From Maritimibacter fusiformis (lineage in GTDB: Bacteria; Pseudomonadota; Alphaproteobacteria; Rhodobacterales; Rhodobacteraceae), in NCBI RefSeq assembly GCF_008086115.1, contig NZ_VSIY01000006.1, positions 237,339 through 301,338 on the forward strand: 64,000 bases of DNA, read 5' to 3'. Below are positions 33,211 to 43,647 of this stretch, in pieces. A model generated the notes under the pieces. That model searched no databases. It was not told where the DNA came from and saw only the letters and a list, made by a program, of their open reading frames with translations. Numbering within the stretch: the first letter of the stretch is position 1; each line of letters begins with the position of its first letter. Position numbers and translations under genes: made by a program.

Positions 33211-34770
33211 TCAGGCGAAGGCGTCGGGCATCGAGGCCTTCTTCTCGGCGACATAGGCCTCCAGCGCCTCGCGCCGGGCGATGTCGATGCCCGGCTCGCG
33301 GTAGTCGGCCAGAAGCTTGGCGACCCGCGCGCTGGCCAGTGCCTCGGTGTCGCGCGCGCCCTCCTCGTCCCAGGTCTCGAACGGCTTGTAGTCGAGCATG
33401 TCGGAGCGCCAGAAAGCCTCGCGGAAATGTGCCTGCGTATGGGCGCAGCCCAGGAAATGCCCGCCCGGCCCGACCTCGCGGATCGCGTCCATCGCCTGCG
33501 CCGCCTCGTCGGCGGGCACGCCCGCGGCCAGCTTGTGCAGCGCGCCCAACTGGTCGGCGTCCATCACGAATTTCTCGAAGCTCGCGACCAGCCCGCCCTC
33601 GAGCCAGCCACAGGCGTGCAGCATGAAGTTGACGCCCGACAACAGCCCCATGTTGAGGCTGTTGGCGGTCTCGTAGGCGGCCTGCGCATCGGGCAGTTTC
33701 GACCCCGTGAAAGCCCCCGCCGAGCGGAACGGCAGGCCCAGACGACGCACCAGCTGCCCGGCGCCATAGGTGATCTGGCTGGCTTCGGGCGTGCCGAAGG
33801 TGGGCGCCCCCGAGTTCATGTCGATCGAGGTGACGAAGGCCCCCGCGATCACCGGGGCACCGGGGCGCACGAGCTGGGAATAGGCCACCCCCGCCAGCAC
33901 CTCGGCCAGAACCTGGGTCAGCGTCCCGACCACCGACACCGGCGCCATCGCGCCCCCGACCACGAAGGGCGAGACGATGCAGGCCTGATTGGCCGCGGCA
34001 TAGATCTCCAGCGCCCCCATCATGGTGGCGTCGAAGGTCAGGGGCGAGTTGATGTTGATCAGGCTGGTCATCACCGTGTTGGCCTGAACGAAGTCCTTGC
34101 CGAACAGGATTTCCGCCATCTCGACCGAATCCGCCGCCCGGCTGGGTTCGGTGACCGAGCCCATGAACGGCTTGTCCGACAGCGTCATATGCGCCAGCAG
34201 CATGTCCAGATGGCGCTTGTTGACGGCCACGTCGGTCGGCTCGCACACCGTGCCGCCGGAATGGTGCAGCCATTTCGACATCTGGCCGAGGCGCACGAAG
34301 TTGCGAAAATCCGCCATCGTGGCATAGCGCCGCCCGCCCGCCACGTCGCGCACGAAGGGCGGGCCGTAGACCGGGGCCAGCACCAGGCTGCGCCCGCCGA
34401 TCTCGACCGAACGCTCCGGGTTGCGGGCGTGCTGGACGAACGACGCGGGTGCGGTGGCGCAAAGCTTGCGCGCCAACCCGCGCGGAATATGCACCCGCTC
34501 GCCGCGCACATCGGCGCCGGCCTCGCGCCAGCGCTCCAACGCGGCGGGGTTCTCGACGAAATTGACGCCGATCTCTTCCAGCACGGTCTCGGCGTTGCGC
34601 TCGATGATGTCGAGCGTCTCGTCGTCGAGCAGATCGTAGTCGCGGATGCGCCGCTGGATCACCGGGGACACGTCGAAACTGACCTGGCTGCGCGCGGCCC
34701 GGCGCGCGGCCCCGCCGCCGCCCCGGGTCCGGCGTGGCGTGGGGTCGGTGGTTGTGCTCTCATCGGTCAT
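33211..34770 (-). CDS. Trimethylamine methyltransferase (MttB) family protein, pyrrolysine-free
   Basis: 519 residues of the MttB superfamily: [20 protein letters not shown] near the N-terminus, SGGTVCEP, and the C-terminal [28 protein letters not shown]. No in-frame TAG interrupts it, so this is the non-pyrrolysine branch, which includes glycine betaine:corrinoid methyltransferase. The cognate corrinoid protein is not adjacent. GAGGAGA precedes ATG 34770. Substrate (glycine betaine, carnitine, proline betaine or other) unknown. Confidence 0.87.
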   Translation of the reverse strand: MTDESTTTDPTPRRTRGGGGAARRAARSQVSFDVSPVIQRRIRDYDLLDDETLDIIERNAETVLEEIGVNFVENPAALERWREAGADVRGERVHIPRGLARKLCATAPASFVQHARNPERSVEIGGRSLVLAPVYGPPFVRDVAGGRRYATMADFRNFVRLGQMSKWLHHSGGTVCEPTDVAVNKRHLDMLLAHMTLSDKPFMGSVTEPSRAADSVEMAEILFGKDFVQANTVMTSLININSPLTFDATMMGALEIYAAANQACIVSPFVVGGAMAPVSVVGTLTQVLAEVLAGVAYSQLVRPGAPVIAGAFVTSIDMNSGAPTFGTPEASQITYGAGQLVRRLGLPFRSAGAFTGSKLPDAQAAYETANSLNMGLLSGVNFMLHACGWLEGGLVASFEKFVMDADQLGALHKLAAGVPADEAAQAMDAIREVGPGGHFLGCAHTQAHFREAFWRSDMLDYKPFETWDEEGARDTEALASARVAKLLADYREPGIDIARREALEAYVAEKKASMPDAFA

Positions 34771-34867
34771 CGCGCGCTCTCCTCGACAAGGTTTCCCCGT
34801 GATAGCGCGGGCCGCGTCGAAGCCCTCTCGGGTTTGCGACTTATCGCGCGCGAAAACGACACCGCGC

Positions 34868-34932
34868 CGGGGGGCTGTCTGCCCCCCACGTCCGGGTTGC
34901 AAGTTTGGGCGCGTGGGGGGCGCAAACCCCCC
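34868..34932 (+). promoter_or_regulatory. Mutually exclusive hairpins in the guaA leader
   Basis: Stem A GGGGGGC/GCCCCCC (34869-34875 with 34881-34887), stem B CCCCCCACG/CGTGGGGGG (34882-34890 with 34912-34920) and stem C GGGGGG/CCCCCC (34915-34920 with 34927-34932) share strands and cannot all form. This could be an attenuator for guaA or a generic G/C palindrome of the kind common between genes in this group. No U-run. Confidence 0.35.
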
Positions 34933-34974
34933 ATTCAGCCTTGCCAGCCGCGCGGGCGCGTCCTAATCAGCGGC

Positions 34975-36534
34975 ATGACCCAGCATGACCGCCTTCTCAT
35001 CATCGATTTCGGCAGCCAGGTGACGCAGCTCATCGCGCGGCGCCTGCGTGAACTCAACGTCTATTGCGAAATCCATCCCTACCAGAAGGTCGACGATGCC
35101 TTTCTCGATGCCTTCGCGCCCAAGGCGGTGATCTTTTCCGGCGGGCCGGATTCGGTGATGCGCCCCGGCTCGCCGCGGCCGCCGAAATCGGTCTATGAAC
35201 TGGGCGTGCCGATCCTGGGCATCTGCTATGGCCAGCAGGTGATGATGCAGGACCTTGGTGGCACCGTCGAGGCGGGCGAACACGCCACCGCCGAGTTCGG
35301 CCGCGCCTATGTCGAGCCGGCGGGCCGGTCGGACGATTTCCTGTTCGGCTGGTTTCTCGAGGGGCGCGAGCAGGTCTGGATGAGCCACGGCGACCACGTC
35401 GCGGCCCTGGCCCCGGGTTTCGAGGTTCTGGGCACCTCGCCCGGCGCGCCCTTCGCGATAGCCGCCGACCCGGCGCGCCGCTTCTATGCCGTCCAGTTCC
35501 ACCCCGAGGTGCATCACACCCCGAACGGCAGGACGCTTTACGAGAATTTCGTGCGCCTGGCGGGTTTTACCGGCGACTGGACGATGGAGGCCTACCGCGA
35601 CGAGGCGATCCGGCTGATCCGCGAACAGGTCGGCGACAAGAAGGTCATCTGCGGCCTGTCGGGCGGAGTCGACAGTTCGGTGGCCGCCGTGCTGATCCAT
35701 GAGGCGATCGGCGAGAACCTGACCTGCGTGTTCGTCGATCATGGCCTTTTGCGTCACAACGAGGCCGACGAGGTGGTGGCGATGTTTCGTGACCACTACA
35801 ACATCCCCCTGATCCATGCCGAGGAAAGCGAGCTGTTTCTCGGCGCGCTCGAGGGCGTTTCGGACCCCGAGGAAAAGCGCAAGACCATCGGGCGGCTGTT
35901 CATCGACGTGTTCCAGAAATACGCGGGCGGCATCGAGGGGGCCGAGTTCCTGGCCCAGGGCACGCTCTATCCCGACGTGATCGAAAGCGTGTCGTTCTCC
36001 GGCGGGCCGAGCGTCACCATCAAGAGCCATCACAATGTCGGCGGCCTGCCCGAAAAGATGGGGCTGAAGCTGGTCGAGCCGCTGCGCGAGTTGTTCAAGG
36101 ACGAGGTGCGCGCGCTGGGGCACGAACTGGGCCTGCCCGCCAGTTTCATCGGCCGCCACCCCTTCCCCGGCCCCGGCCTTGCGATCCGCTGCCCCGGCGA
36201 GATCACCCGCGAAAAGCTGGCGATCCTGCGCAAGGCCGACGCGGTCTATATCGACCAGATCCGCCGCCACGGGCTTTACGACGAGATCTGGCAGGCCTTC
36301 GTCGCGATCCTGCCGGTGCGCACGGTCGGCGTGATGGGCGACGGACGCACCTACGATTTCGCCTGCGCGCTGCGCGCGGTCACCTCGGTGGATGGCATGA
36401 CGGCGGACTACTACCCGTTCAGCCACGAGTTCCTAGGCGAGACCGCGACCAGGATCATCAACGAGGTCAAGGGCATCAACCGCGTGACCTATGACATCAC
36501 CTCGAAACCGCCGGGCACCATCGAGTGGGAGTGA
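34975..36534 (+). CDS. guaA: GMP synthase (glutamine-hydrolysing)
   Basis: Converts XMP to GMP; 519 residues. Glutaminase domain with nucleophile Cys in ILGICYGQQ and His/Glu in [11 protein letters not shown]-pyrophosphatase P-loop [10 protein letters not shown]-terminal dimerisation domain ending [17 protein letters not shown] chose ATG 34975 ([15 protein letters not shown]), the usual family start; the ribosome-binding site is weak. It overlaps the following YdcF-like gene. Confidence 0.95.
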   Translation: MTQHDRLLIIDFGSQVTQLIARRLRELNVYCEIHPYQKVDDAFLDAFAPKAVIFSGGPDSVMRPGSPRPPKSVYELGVPILGICYGQQVMMQDLGGTVEAGEHATAEFGRAYVEPAGRSDDFLFGWFLEGREQVWMSHGDHVAALAPGFEVLGTSPGAPFAIAADPARRFYAVQFHPEVHHTPNGRTLYENFVRLAGFTGDWTMEAYRDEAIRLIREQVGDKKVICGLSGGVDSSVAAVLIHEAIGENLTCVFVDHGLLRHNEADEVVAMFRDHYNIPLIHAEESELFLGALEGVSDPEEKRKTIGRLFIDVFQKYAGGIEGAEFLAQGTLYPDVIESVSFSGGPSVTIKSHHNVGGLPEKMGLKLVEPLRELFKDEVRALGHELGLPASFIGRHPFPGPGLAIRCPGEITREKLAILRKADAVYIDQIRRHGLYDEIWQAFVAILPVRTVGVMGDGRTYDFACALRAVTSVDGMTADYYPFSHEFLGETATRIINEVKGINRVTYDITSKPPGTIEWE

Positions 36535-37163
36535 TCCGAAAGGGCGCAATCGCCGCCCTGGTGGCGTTCGTGGCAGGAGCGGCGGTGACGCTGGGATCGG
36601 CGTATTTCTCGCCGTCCTGCGACAGCATCGCGGGGCGGTTCGACGTTATCGTTGTGCCCGGCGCCGGGTTCGAGGATGGCGATCTGAATGCCGATGCGCG
36701 CGACCGGATCGACGCGGCCATCGCGCTGTTTGACCGGGGCGCGGCGCCGCGGTTGCATCTGACGGGCGGCGGCTGGGACGGGATGACCGGGGGCGGGCTG
36801 ATGCAGGCGCGCGCGGTGGCTGCAGGCATACCCATCGAGGCGATCAGTGCCGAGACCTTGTCGGCCTCGACGCTGCAGAACGCGCTGTTTTCCAAGCCCT
36901 TCCTCGAGGATACGCCGCAGATCTTGCTGGTGACCGAGGGTTTTCACGTCTGGCGCGCCTGGCTGAGCTTTTCCTGGGCCGGGCTGACGCCGGAGGTGGC
37001 CTGCGCCTCGAGCGCGTTTTCGGTCTATGGCCGGCGCGGCACGATCGTGATGGCGGCCACCGGGTCGGTCAAGCTGTGGGGCAACGCGCTGCGGGCCGGG
37101 GTCTGGGGGATTCTGGGGATGATCGGGCTGCAATCGCGGGTGTCCGTCGACATGCTGGCGTGA
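36531..37163 (+). CDS. YdcF/ElyC-like membrane-anchored protein (DUF218)
   Basis: About 210 residues. One N-terminal membrane helix ([22 protein letters not shown]), then a DUF218 domain: [37 protein letters not shown] and [11 protein letters not shown]. Related E. coli proteins (SanA, ElyC) act in the envelope. The start GTG 36531 overlaps the guaA stop (GTGA); GTG 36525 is also in frame. The last ~20 residues may form a second hydrophobic segment. Confidence 0.75.
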   Translation: MIRKGAIAALVAFVAGAAVTLGSAYFSPSCDSIAGRFDVIVVPGAGFEDGDLNADARDRIDAAIALFDRGAAPRLHLTGGGWDGMTGGGLMQARAVAAGIPIEAISAETLSASTLQNALFSKPFLEDTPQILLVTEGFHVWRAWLSFSWAGLTPEVACASSAFSVYGRRGTIVMAATGSVKLWGNALRAGVWGILGMIGLQSRVSVDMLA

Positions 37164-37185
37164 TGCGATTTCGCCCGCCCGCCGG

Positions 37186-38076
37186 TCAGAACAGCCGATC
37201 GGCCAGTGCGGGCGCGATGAGACGCACATCGCGTTCAAGCGCACCAGTGTCGATCCCGATTCTGTAGTTGAGCTTTTGCAGCGGCATTGCCCGGATCAGG
37301 TCGACATGCGGGCCGAGATCCGTGCGGTATTTGTAGGCCAGGAACATCAACAGCATCGGGTGGGCGTTGAGGCCGGGCATGTCGACCCAGGCGCGTGCGA
37401 CGCGGCGGTCGGTGCGATGCAGGTATTCCACGAGGTAATGATACCAGAAATACGGCAGCGGATCGGGGCGGTCGCCGTTCCAGAACCTCTGCACCCTGGC
37501 GTCGATCGCCGCGACGACCGCATCGTCCTTGCGCGCGGCCAGAAACCAGCTTGCCATAATCCGGTCGCGGGTTTCGCGCGAAAACGCGAAGAACCCGGTC
37601 TGTGTCATGATCTGCAACAACCAGTCGTCCAGCGGGCGCAGCGCAAGCAGGGTCGCATCGGCCCAGACGCCGCCGTGTTGCGCCAGAAGCCGGGTGCGCA
37701 GGATGTCGGAATAATGCGCCTCGCGGATGTTGGCCGGCAAGGCGGTTCGGTCGACGATCGTCTGCGCGGCGGTGGCGTCGAGCAGCGTGATCTCCCAGTC
37801 GGGGTTCTGAACGCGCCAGCTTTTCGCGCAGATGCGCACCAACTCGGGCGCCTGCTCGAACCCCTTGTCCCAATAGAGATAGACCCGGCGCGGCATGTCG
37901 GCGAGGTCGGCCATCGGATACTTCGGCACGCCGAAGCCCGCGTTCTGCAACGGGGTGTCCTTGATTCGGATGAAGTCGTTCAAGCCCAGGCGGCCCTGTG
38001 CGAAGCGCAGCCTGCCCCCGAACCTTGTCGGATCGACGATCTTGGGCAATTCGCGGCGCACGTGGCGGAATATCAT
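37186..38076 (-). CDS. Capsular polysaccharide-type glycosyltransferase
   Basis: 296 residues. MPRRVYLYWDKGFEQAPELVRICAKSWRVQNPDWEITLLD and HYSDILRTRLLAQHGGVWADATLL (with a DxD-like WAD) match the DXD-sugar-transferase/Caps_synth family, GT-A fold. It probably adds a sugar to a surface polysaccharide. No other polysaccharide genes are nearby. The start at 38076 has only a weak ribosome-binding site; the frame extends upstream without conserved features. Confidence 0.78.
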   Translation of the reverse strand: MIFRHVRRELPKIVDPTRFGGRLRFAQGRLGLNDFIRIKDTPLQNAGFGVPKYPMADLADMPRRVYLYWDKGFEQAPELVRICAKSWRVQNPDWEITLLDATAAQTIVDRTALPANIREAHYSDILRTRLLAQHGGVWADATLLALRPLDDWLLQIMTQTGFFAFSRETRDRIMASWFLAARKDDAVVAAIDARVQRFWNGDRPDPLPYFWYHYLVEYLHRTDRRVARAWVDMPGLNAHPMLLMFLAYKYRTDLGPHVDLIRAMPLQKLNYRIGIDTGALERDVRLIAPALADRLF

Positions 38077-38268
38077 TTCGGAGTTTTCCCACCTGTCGGG
38101 ACGGGCAACCGTAGTTGCCGGCCCGGATCGGGTCAAGCCACGGGAAGCCGGCCCGCGTGGCCCCGCGTCGGCCTTTTGCCGGGCCACCGGCATGCGCGGC
38201 TGGGCCGGTATCCCACAATGCGCAAATTCCGGGTCGCCTCGCCGTGCGGACCGGGCTAGAGCGGGGGC

Positions 38269-39186
38269 ATGACCCAAGCTTCCCTCTCTCCGCGCGCCTG
38301 GTTCCTGATGGCGATGCTCGCCTTCATCTGGGGCGGCAGTTTCCTTGCGACACGCACGCTGCTCGACACCATGGTGCCGTTGCATGTGGTCACGCACCGG
38401 GTGCTCTGGGCGACACTGGTTCTGTGGGCCTACGTGCTGTGGCGGCGTTTTCCCTTGCCGCGCGATCCCCGCCTGTGGGGCGCGCTGCTGGTGATGGGGT
38501 TTCTCAACAACGCTGTGCCGTTCAGCCTGCAGGCCACGGCCCAGACGAGCATCGAGTCGGGGCTTGCGGGCATCCTCAATGCAAGCGCGGCGATCTTCGG
38601 CGTTCTGGTCGCCGCCGCCGTCTTTGCCGACGAGCGCCTGACGGCGCGCAAGATGACCGGCGTGGGGCTGGGCTTTGCCGGGGTGGTGGTGACGATGGGG
38701 CCGTCGGCCTTGACCAGCTTCGACCCACGTTCGCTGGCGCAGATGGCGATGCTGGCCTCGACCTTTTCCTATGCGCTGGCCGGGGCCTGGGGGCGCGGGA
38801 TGCTGGCCGGGATTCGCCCCGAGATCGCGGCACTGGGCATGTTGACCGGGGCAAGCCTGATCATGCTGCCGCTGTCCTGGGTTGTCGAAGGCCCCCTGCC
38901 CGTGGCGCTGCCCCTGCCCGCGCTCGCCGCGATCGCCTATTACGCGGTCGTCATCACCGCGGTCGCCTATCTGATCTACTACCGGGTGCTGGCGCTGGCC
39001 GGGTCGGGAAACCTCCTGCTGGTCACGCTGCTGGTGGTGCCGGTGGCGGTCGGGCTCGGGGCGCTGGTGCGGGCCGAAACCCTGCCGCCGCGCGCCTTCG
39101 CGGGCTTTGCGCTGATCGCGCTGGCGCTGGTGGTGATCGACGGTCGGCTGGTGCGGCGTTTCCGGCAGGCGCGCGATAGGGTTTGA
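38269..39186 (+). CDS. EamA-family (DMT) transporter
   Basis: 305 residues with ten hydrophobic segments in two EamA repeats (MLAFIWGGSFLATRTLL, then MLASTFSYALAGAWGRG). The second repeat contains AYYAVVITAVAYLIYYRVL. Drug/metabolite exporter superfamily; substrate unpredictable. The last few residues are basic. About 190 bases upstream are gene-free and divergent from the glycosyltransferase. Confidence 0.87.
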   Translation: MTQASLSPRAWFLMAMLAFIWGGSFLATRTLLDTMVPLHVVTHRVLWATLVLWAYVLWRRFPLPRDPRLWGALLVMGFLNNAVPFSLQATAQTSIESGLAGILNASAAIFGVLVAAAVFADERLTARKMTGVGLGFAGVVVTMGPSALTSFDPRSLAQMAMLASTFSYALAGAWGRGMLAGIRPEIAALGMLTGASLIMLPLSWVVEGPLPVALPLPALAAIAYYAVVITAVAYLIYYRVLALAGSGNLLLVTLLVVPVAVGLGALVRAETLPPRAFAGFALIALALVVIDGRLVRRFRQARDRV

Positions 39187-39234
39187 CCGCCCGCCCGGCG
39201 CTGGCTACCAAACGGCCAGCATGAGGGAGCCGAG

Positions 39235-40095
39235 ATGATCTACCAAAGCGCGGACGACTGGCACAACGCGACCGGCAAGCACGTGCTTTTGTTCGGCATG
39301 TCGGGGCTGGGCAAGACCTATCTGTCCAACATCCTGCGCGGCGCGGGCGGGTGGTTTCACTACTCGGTCGATTACCGCATTGGCACGCGCTACATGGGCG
39401 AGCACATCGTCGACAACTTCAAGGCCGAGGCGATGAAGAACCCGTTTCTGCGCCGGTTGCTCCTGTCGGATTCGATCTACATCGCGTCCAACATCACCTT
39501 CAACAACCTCGCCCCTCTCTCGACCTATCTGGGCAAGCCCGGAGACCCGGACAGGGGCGGCTTGCCGTTTGCCGAATACATGCGCCGGCAGGAATTGCAC
39601 CGGGCCGCCGAGATTGCCGCGATGCTCGACACCACGCGTTTCATCGACCGGGCGCGGGCGCTTTATGGCTATGACAATTTCGTCTGCGACTCGTCGGGTT
39701 CGATCTGCGAGGTGGTGGACCCCGACGATGCCGCCGACCCGGTGCTGACCGAGTTGTCGCAGCACCTTTTGCTGGTCTGGATCGAAGGGTCGGAAGATCA
39801 CACCGAAGAGCTTGTGCGCCGCTTCACCGCCGCGCCCAAGCCGATGTATTACCAGCCCGAGTTCCTGCACGCCGCCTGGGCCGACTACCTGTCCGACAAG
39901 GGCGTGGCCGAGGATCAGGTTGACCCCGACGACTTCATGCGCGCCACCTATGCCCGTGCGCTGGCGCACCGCCAGCCGAGATATGCGGCAATGGCGCGCA
40001 ACTGGGGGATCAAGGTCGCCGCCGACGATGTCGCCGCCGTGAAGTCGGCTGCGGATTTCGACGCCTTGATCGCGCGCGCCCTTGAGGCCCGCTGA
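39235..40095 (+). CDS. P-loop ATPase/kinase-like protein linked to metA
   Basis: 286 residues. Walker A GMSGLGKTY near residue 20; a possible Walker B region is DNFVCDSSGSICEV (about 145-158), with hydrophobic strands before it. The remainder is helical and unassigned. It is 40 bases upstream of metA in the same direction. I recall the same pairing in other Rhodobacteraceae, suggesting a conserved but undescribed role near methionine synthesis. GAGGGAGCC precedes the ATG. Confidence 0.72.
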   Translation: MIYQSADDWHNATGKHVLLFGMSGLGKTYLSNILRGAGGWFHYSVDYRIGTRYMGEHIVDNFKAEAMKNPFLRRLLLSDSIYIASNITFNNLAPLSTYLGKPGDPDRGGLPFAEYMRRQELHRAAEIAAMLDTTRFIDRARALYGYDNFVCDSSGSICEVVDPDDAADPVLTELSQHLLLVWIEGSEDHTEELVRRFTAAPKPMYYQPEFLHAAWADYLSDKGVAEDQVDPDDFMRATYARALAHRQPRYAAMARNWGIKVAADDVAAVKSAADFDALIARALEAR

Positions 40096-40135
40096 CCGCC
40101 TGCCTATTTATCCCTAACGCCTTCAAGGACATACG

Positions 40136-41077
40136 ATGCCCATCAAGATCCCCGCCACCCTGCCCGCCTTCAACGTCCTCGACAGCGAGGGCGTGATGGT
40201 GATGAGCGAGGATCAGGCGGCGCGCCAGAACATCCGGCCGATGCGGATCGCGCTGCTGAACCTGATGCCCAAGAAGATCGAGACCGAGACCCAGTTTGCC
40301 CGGCTGATCGGCGCCACGCCGCTGCAGGTGGAACTGACACTGGTGCGCCCGACCGAACATATCTCGAAAACCACCAGCCAGGCCCATATCGGCGCGCATT
40401 ACGAACCGTTCCAGGCGGTGAAGGACCAGAAGTTCGACGGCCTCATCATCACCGGCGCCCCGATCGAGCACCTGCCCTATGAGGAAGTGACCTATTGGGA
40501 CGAGATGGTCGAGATCATGGACTGGACCCGCACCAACGTGCATTCCACCTTCGGCGTGTGCTGGGGCGGGATGGCGATGCTGTATCACTTCCACGGCATC
40601 GACAAACACATGCTCGAACACAAGGCGTTCGGGTGCTTTCCGCAACGCAACCTGCAGCCGAAATCACCGTTCCTGCGCGGTTTTTCCGACAATTTCGTCA
40701 TTCCCGTGAGCCGCTGGACCGAGGTGCGCCAGAGCGACATCGACGCCGACCCCGACCTCGTGACGCTGCTGGGCTCGCCCGAGACCGGGCCGTGCCTGGT
40801 CGAGGACGCGGGCCAGCGCGCGCTCTACATCTTCAACCATTTCGAATACGATTCCGACACGCTCAAGAACGAATACGACCGTGACGTGGCCAGGGGCGTG
40901 CCGATCAACGTGCCGATGAACTACTACCCCAACGACGACCCCAGCCAGCCGCCATTGAACCGCTGGCGCAGCCACGCGCACCTGTTCATGTCCAACTGGG
41001 TCAGCGAAATGTATCTGACCGCGCCGTTCGACATCGACCGGATCGGCCAGGAACGAGAGGATCGGCGCGGCAAATGA
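40136..41077 (+). CDS. metA: Homoserine O-acyltransferase MetA, probably acetyl-CoA dependent
   Basis: First committed step of methionine synthesis, 313 residues. Catalytic Cys142 (TFGVCWGGM) and the His/Glu of FNHFEYD are present. Residue 111 is Glu ([13 protein letters not shown]); in this family Glu111 goes with acetyl-CoA and Gly111 with succinyl-CoA, so homoserine O-acetyltransferase is the likely activity despite the usual succinyltransferase name. The stop overlaps the hydrolase start (ATGA). No SAM riboswitch is visible upstream. Confidence 0.93.
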   Translation: MPIKIPATLPAFNVLDSEGVMVMSEDQAARQNIRPMRIALLNLMPKKIETETQFARLIGATPLQVELTLVRPTEHISKTTSQAHIGAHYEPFQAVKDQKFDGLIITGAPIEHLPYEEVTYWDEMVEIMDWTRTNVHSTFGVCWGGMAMLYHFHGIDKHMLEHKAFGCFPQRNLQPKSPFLRGFSDNFVIPVSRWTEVRQSDIDADPDLVTLLGSPETGPCLVEDAGQRALYIFNHFEYDSDTLKNEYDRDVARGVPINVPMNYYPNDDPSQPPLNRWRSHAHLFMSNWVSEMYLTAPFDIDRIGQEREDRRGK

Positions 41078-42084
41078 CCCGACGCGAGGCGGACATGGCA
41101 CGGCCCGACCGCCGGCACCTGCTGGGCGGCCTTGCGGGGGCGGCGGCGCTGGCCCTTGGCGGCTGCAGCCGGATCGCGGACCGCCGCGAGGAAAGGATCG
41201 AGTCCTCGACGCCGCCGGTGGGCCGGATCATGCGGATCAACGGGCGCAACGTGCATGTCTGGGTCGGCGGCCAGGGGCCGGATCTCGTGCTGATCCACGG
41301 CGGCGCCTCGAATTTGCGCGACCTGGTCGACGTGCTGGCGCCGCGCCTGACCGACCGCTACCGGGTGATCGCCTTCGACCGGCCCGGCCACGGCTATACC
41401 GACCGGGCGTCGGCCTCCTATGAAGGCGTGAACAACACGCGCGGCGAAAGTCCTGCGCAGCAGGCCACGTTGTTGCGGGCGGCAGCGCGCGCGATGGGCG
41501 TGGACCGGCCGATCGTGCTGGGCCATTCGGTCGGCGCCTCGGTGGCGCTGGCCTGGGCGATGAAATCGCAGGACGCGGCGGCGGCGCTCGTGCTCTTGTC
41601 GGGCGCGGTGATGCCCTATGACGGCGAGTTGCCGCTCTACTACCAGATCAGCGCGACCGAGCTTGGCAACAAGCGCGCCGTGCCCCTGATCACCGCGCTT
41701 ACCCCGCCGCGATATGTCGAGATCGCCCTGGCCCGCGCCTTTGCCCCGCAAAGCCCGCCGCAGAGTTTCCTCGACCATTCCGGCGTCGACCTGGCGCTCA
41801 GGCAGCAAACCATCCGCGCTGGCACGCAGCAGGTGCGCGACCTGCCCGGCTACCTTGCCGAGATGTCGAAACGCTACGCCTCGCTCTACCTGCCGGTCGA
41901 GATCGTCTATGGCGACCGTGACCAGATTCTGCCGCCCGAGTTGCAAAGCGTGCCGCTGGCCCGGGCCATACCCAACGCCCGCCTGACCCGGCTGCGCGGC
42001 GTGGGCCACATGCCGCACTACGCCGAGACCGCCAGGGTGGTCGACGCCATCGACCGGGCCGCATTGCGCGCGGGCGTCAAATAG
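41074..42084 (+). CDS. Alpha/beta hydrolase with lipoprotein-like leader
   Basis: 336 residues. The leader has twin arginines ([22 protein letters not shown]), ending in a lipobox-like ALGGC, so a Tat-exported lipoprotein is possible. The hydrolase domain has nucleophile GHSVGAS, Asp in VYGDRDQI and His in GVGHMPHY. It is translationally coupled to metA by ATGA. MetX, another homoserine acyltransferase, is also an alpha/beta hydrolase, but this protein lacks its pattern and is exported; substrate unknown. Confidence 0.82.
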   Translation: MTRREADMARPDRRHLLGGLAGAAALALGGCSRIADRREERIESSTPPVGRIMRINGRNVHVWVGGQGPDLVLIHGGASNLRDLVDVLAPRLTDRYRVIAFDRPGHGYTDRASASYEGVNNTRGESPAQQATLLRAAARAMGVDRPIVLGHSVGASVALAWAMKSQDAAAALVLLSGAVMPYDGELPLYYQISATELGNKRAVPLITALTPPRYVEIALARAFAPQSPPQSFLDHSGVDLALRQQTIRAGTQQVRDLPGYLAEMSKRYASLYLPVEIVYGDRDQILPPELQSVPLARAIPNARLTRLRGVGHMPHYAETARVVDAIDRAALRAGVK

Positions 42085-42119
42085 CGATACTGGCTCGGAC
42101 CAGTTGAAAGGCTCTTTTC

Positions 42120-42989
42120 ATGTCCCTTCCGTTCGACGGTGCCATTTCCCGCTACCACGACGAGGCCGCGCCGGCCTGGGTGCGCGAGGCCATCGCCGAA
42201 GGCGACAAGAAGGACATCCTGATCGACGATTTCCCTTATGACCGCTGGATGGACAAAAACACCTACAAGGACCGGCTCAAGGCGTTGCAGCTCGAACTGG
42301 TGCGCCTTCAGGCCGATGTGAAAGCCACCGGCAAGCGCCTGGTGGCGGTGTTCGAGGGACGCGATGCCGCCGGCAAGGGCGGCACCATCAAGCGCATCCG
42401 CGAAAACCTGAACCCGCGCGTCGCCCGGGTCGTGGCCCTGCCCAAACCCTCGGACCGCGAGGCGGGCGAATGGTATTTCCAGCGCTACATCCGCCACCTG
42501 CCGACGGCGGGCGAAATCGTGCTGTTCGACCGAAGCTGGTACAACCGCGGCGTGGTGGAAAAGGTGTTCGGCTTTTGCACCGAGGCCGAGCGCGCCGCCT
42601 TTTTCCGGCAATTGCCCGACTTCGAGGACATGCTGGTCGACGAGGGCATCCATTTCGTCAAGATCTGGCTCAACGTCTCGCAGCCCGAGCAACTGCGCCG
42701 GTTTCTCAAACGCGAACGCGATCCGCTGAAACAGTGGAAACTGTCTTCGATCGACGTCGAGGGGCTGAACCGCTGGGACGCCTATACCGACGCCATCGCC
42801 GAGACCTTCGCCGCCTCGCACCGCCCGCACACGCCCTGGACGGTGATCCGTTCGGACGACAAGTATCGCGCCCGTCTGGCGGCGATCCAGACGGTGCTGT
42901 CGGGCATCGACTATGCCGGGAAGAACCCGGTTGTGGCACAGGCGCCCGATGCGAAGATCGCCGGCGGGCCGGAGCTTTGGCATGGCTGA
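42120..42989 (+). CDS. ppk2: Polyphosphate kinase 2
   Basis: 289 residues. Uses polyphosphate to phosphorylate nucleotides (ADP/GDP or AMP, not decidable here). Walker [18 protein letters not shown], Walker B-like [16 protein letters not shown] and the lid [18 protein letters not shown] are all conserved. A single PPK2 domain, about the standard length. 35 bases downstream of the hydrolase, same strand. Confidence 0.93.
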   Translation: MSLPFDGAISRYHDEAAPAWVREAIAEGDKKDILIDDFPYDRWMDKNTYKDRLKALQLELVRLQADVKATGKRLVAVFEGRDAAGKGGTIKRIRENLNPRVARVVALPKPSDREAGEWYFQRYIRHLPTAGEIVLFDRSWYNRGVVEKVFGFCTEAERAAFFRQLPDFEDMLVDEGIHFVKIWLNVSQPEQLRRFLKRERDPLKQWKLSSIDVEGLNRWDAYTDAIAETFAASHRPHTPWTVIRSDDKYRARLAAIQTVLSGIDYAGKNPVVAQAPDAKIAGGPELWHG

Positions 42990-43016
42990 GGGGCGCGGCC
43001 CCGCCGGGGCGATGTG

Positions 43017-43646
43017 ATGGTGGGGCGGGCCAAGAAACGCGGCTATCACCACGGCAACCTGCGCCAGGCGCTGGTCGACGCGGCACTGGCGCTGATCGAG
43101 GAGAAGGGGCCGACCGGGTTCACCTTGTCGGAGGCCGCCAAGGCCGCCGGCGTCACCCCCGCAGCGGTCTATCGCCATTTCGCCGGGCGCGAAGACCTGA
43201 TCGCCGAGGCCGCGCGCCAGGGCTTCGAGATATTCGCCGACCTGATGGAACATGCCTATGCCAAGGGCCAGCCCTCGGCGCTGGCCTCGCTGGAGGCGAC
43301 GGGTCGCGCCTACCTGGCGTTCGCGCGCCGGTTTCCGGGCCATTACGTCGCGATGTTCGAAAGCGGCGTGTCGATCAACCGGACCTCGGATTTGTCGCGC
43401 GTCGCGGGCCGCGCACTGGGGGTGATCGAGAAGGCGGCGGGCGAGTTGATGACGCAACTGCCCGAGGACAAGCGCCCGCCGGCGCGCATGGTCTCGGCCC
43501 ACATCTGGGCGCTGGCGCATGGTGTGGTGGAGCTGTTCGGACGCGGTGCGCCGGGCACCAAGTCGCCCTTCCCGCCCGAGGATCTGCTGGAAAGCGGCAT
43601 CGGCGTCTACCTGCGCGGGCTCGGGCTGATCCACGGGGACGGCTGA
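43017..43646 (+). CDS. TetR-family transcriptional regulator
   Basis: 209 residues. N-terminal HTH (GFTLSEAAKAAGVTPAAVYRHFAGREDLIAEAA) followed by a WHG-type C-terminal ligand domain (SAHIWALAHGVVELF). The basic start is MVGRAKKRGYHHGN; GTG 43014 is a possible earlier start. The ribosome-binding site is weak. The neighbouring phosphatidyltransferase starts two bases after its stop, so the two may be co-regulated. Ligand unknown. Confidence 0.83.
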   Translation: MVGRAKKRGYHHGNLRQALVDAALALIEEKGPTGFTLSEAAKAAGVTPAAVYRHFAGREDLIAEAARQGFEIFADLMEHAYAKGQPSALASLEATGRAYLAFARRFPGHYVAMFESGVSINRTSDLSRVAGRALGVIEKAAGELMTQLPEDKRPPARMVSAHIWALAHGVVELFGRGAPGTKSPFPPEDLLESGIGVYLRGLGLIHGDG

Positions 43647-43647
43647 G

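Noticed and set aside
32881..34974. Long in-frame extension upstream of guaA
   Set aside because: It is antisense to mttB, lacks conservation and the GMP synthase family starts at [13 protein letters not shown].
39187..40135. SAM riboswitch ahead of metA or its ATPase partner
   Set aside because: The gaps (48 and 40 bases) show no SAM-II-type pseudoknot pattern.
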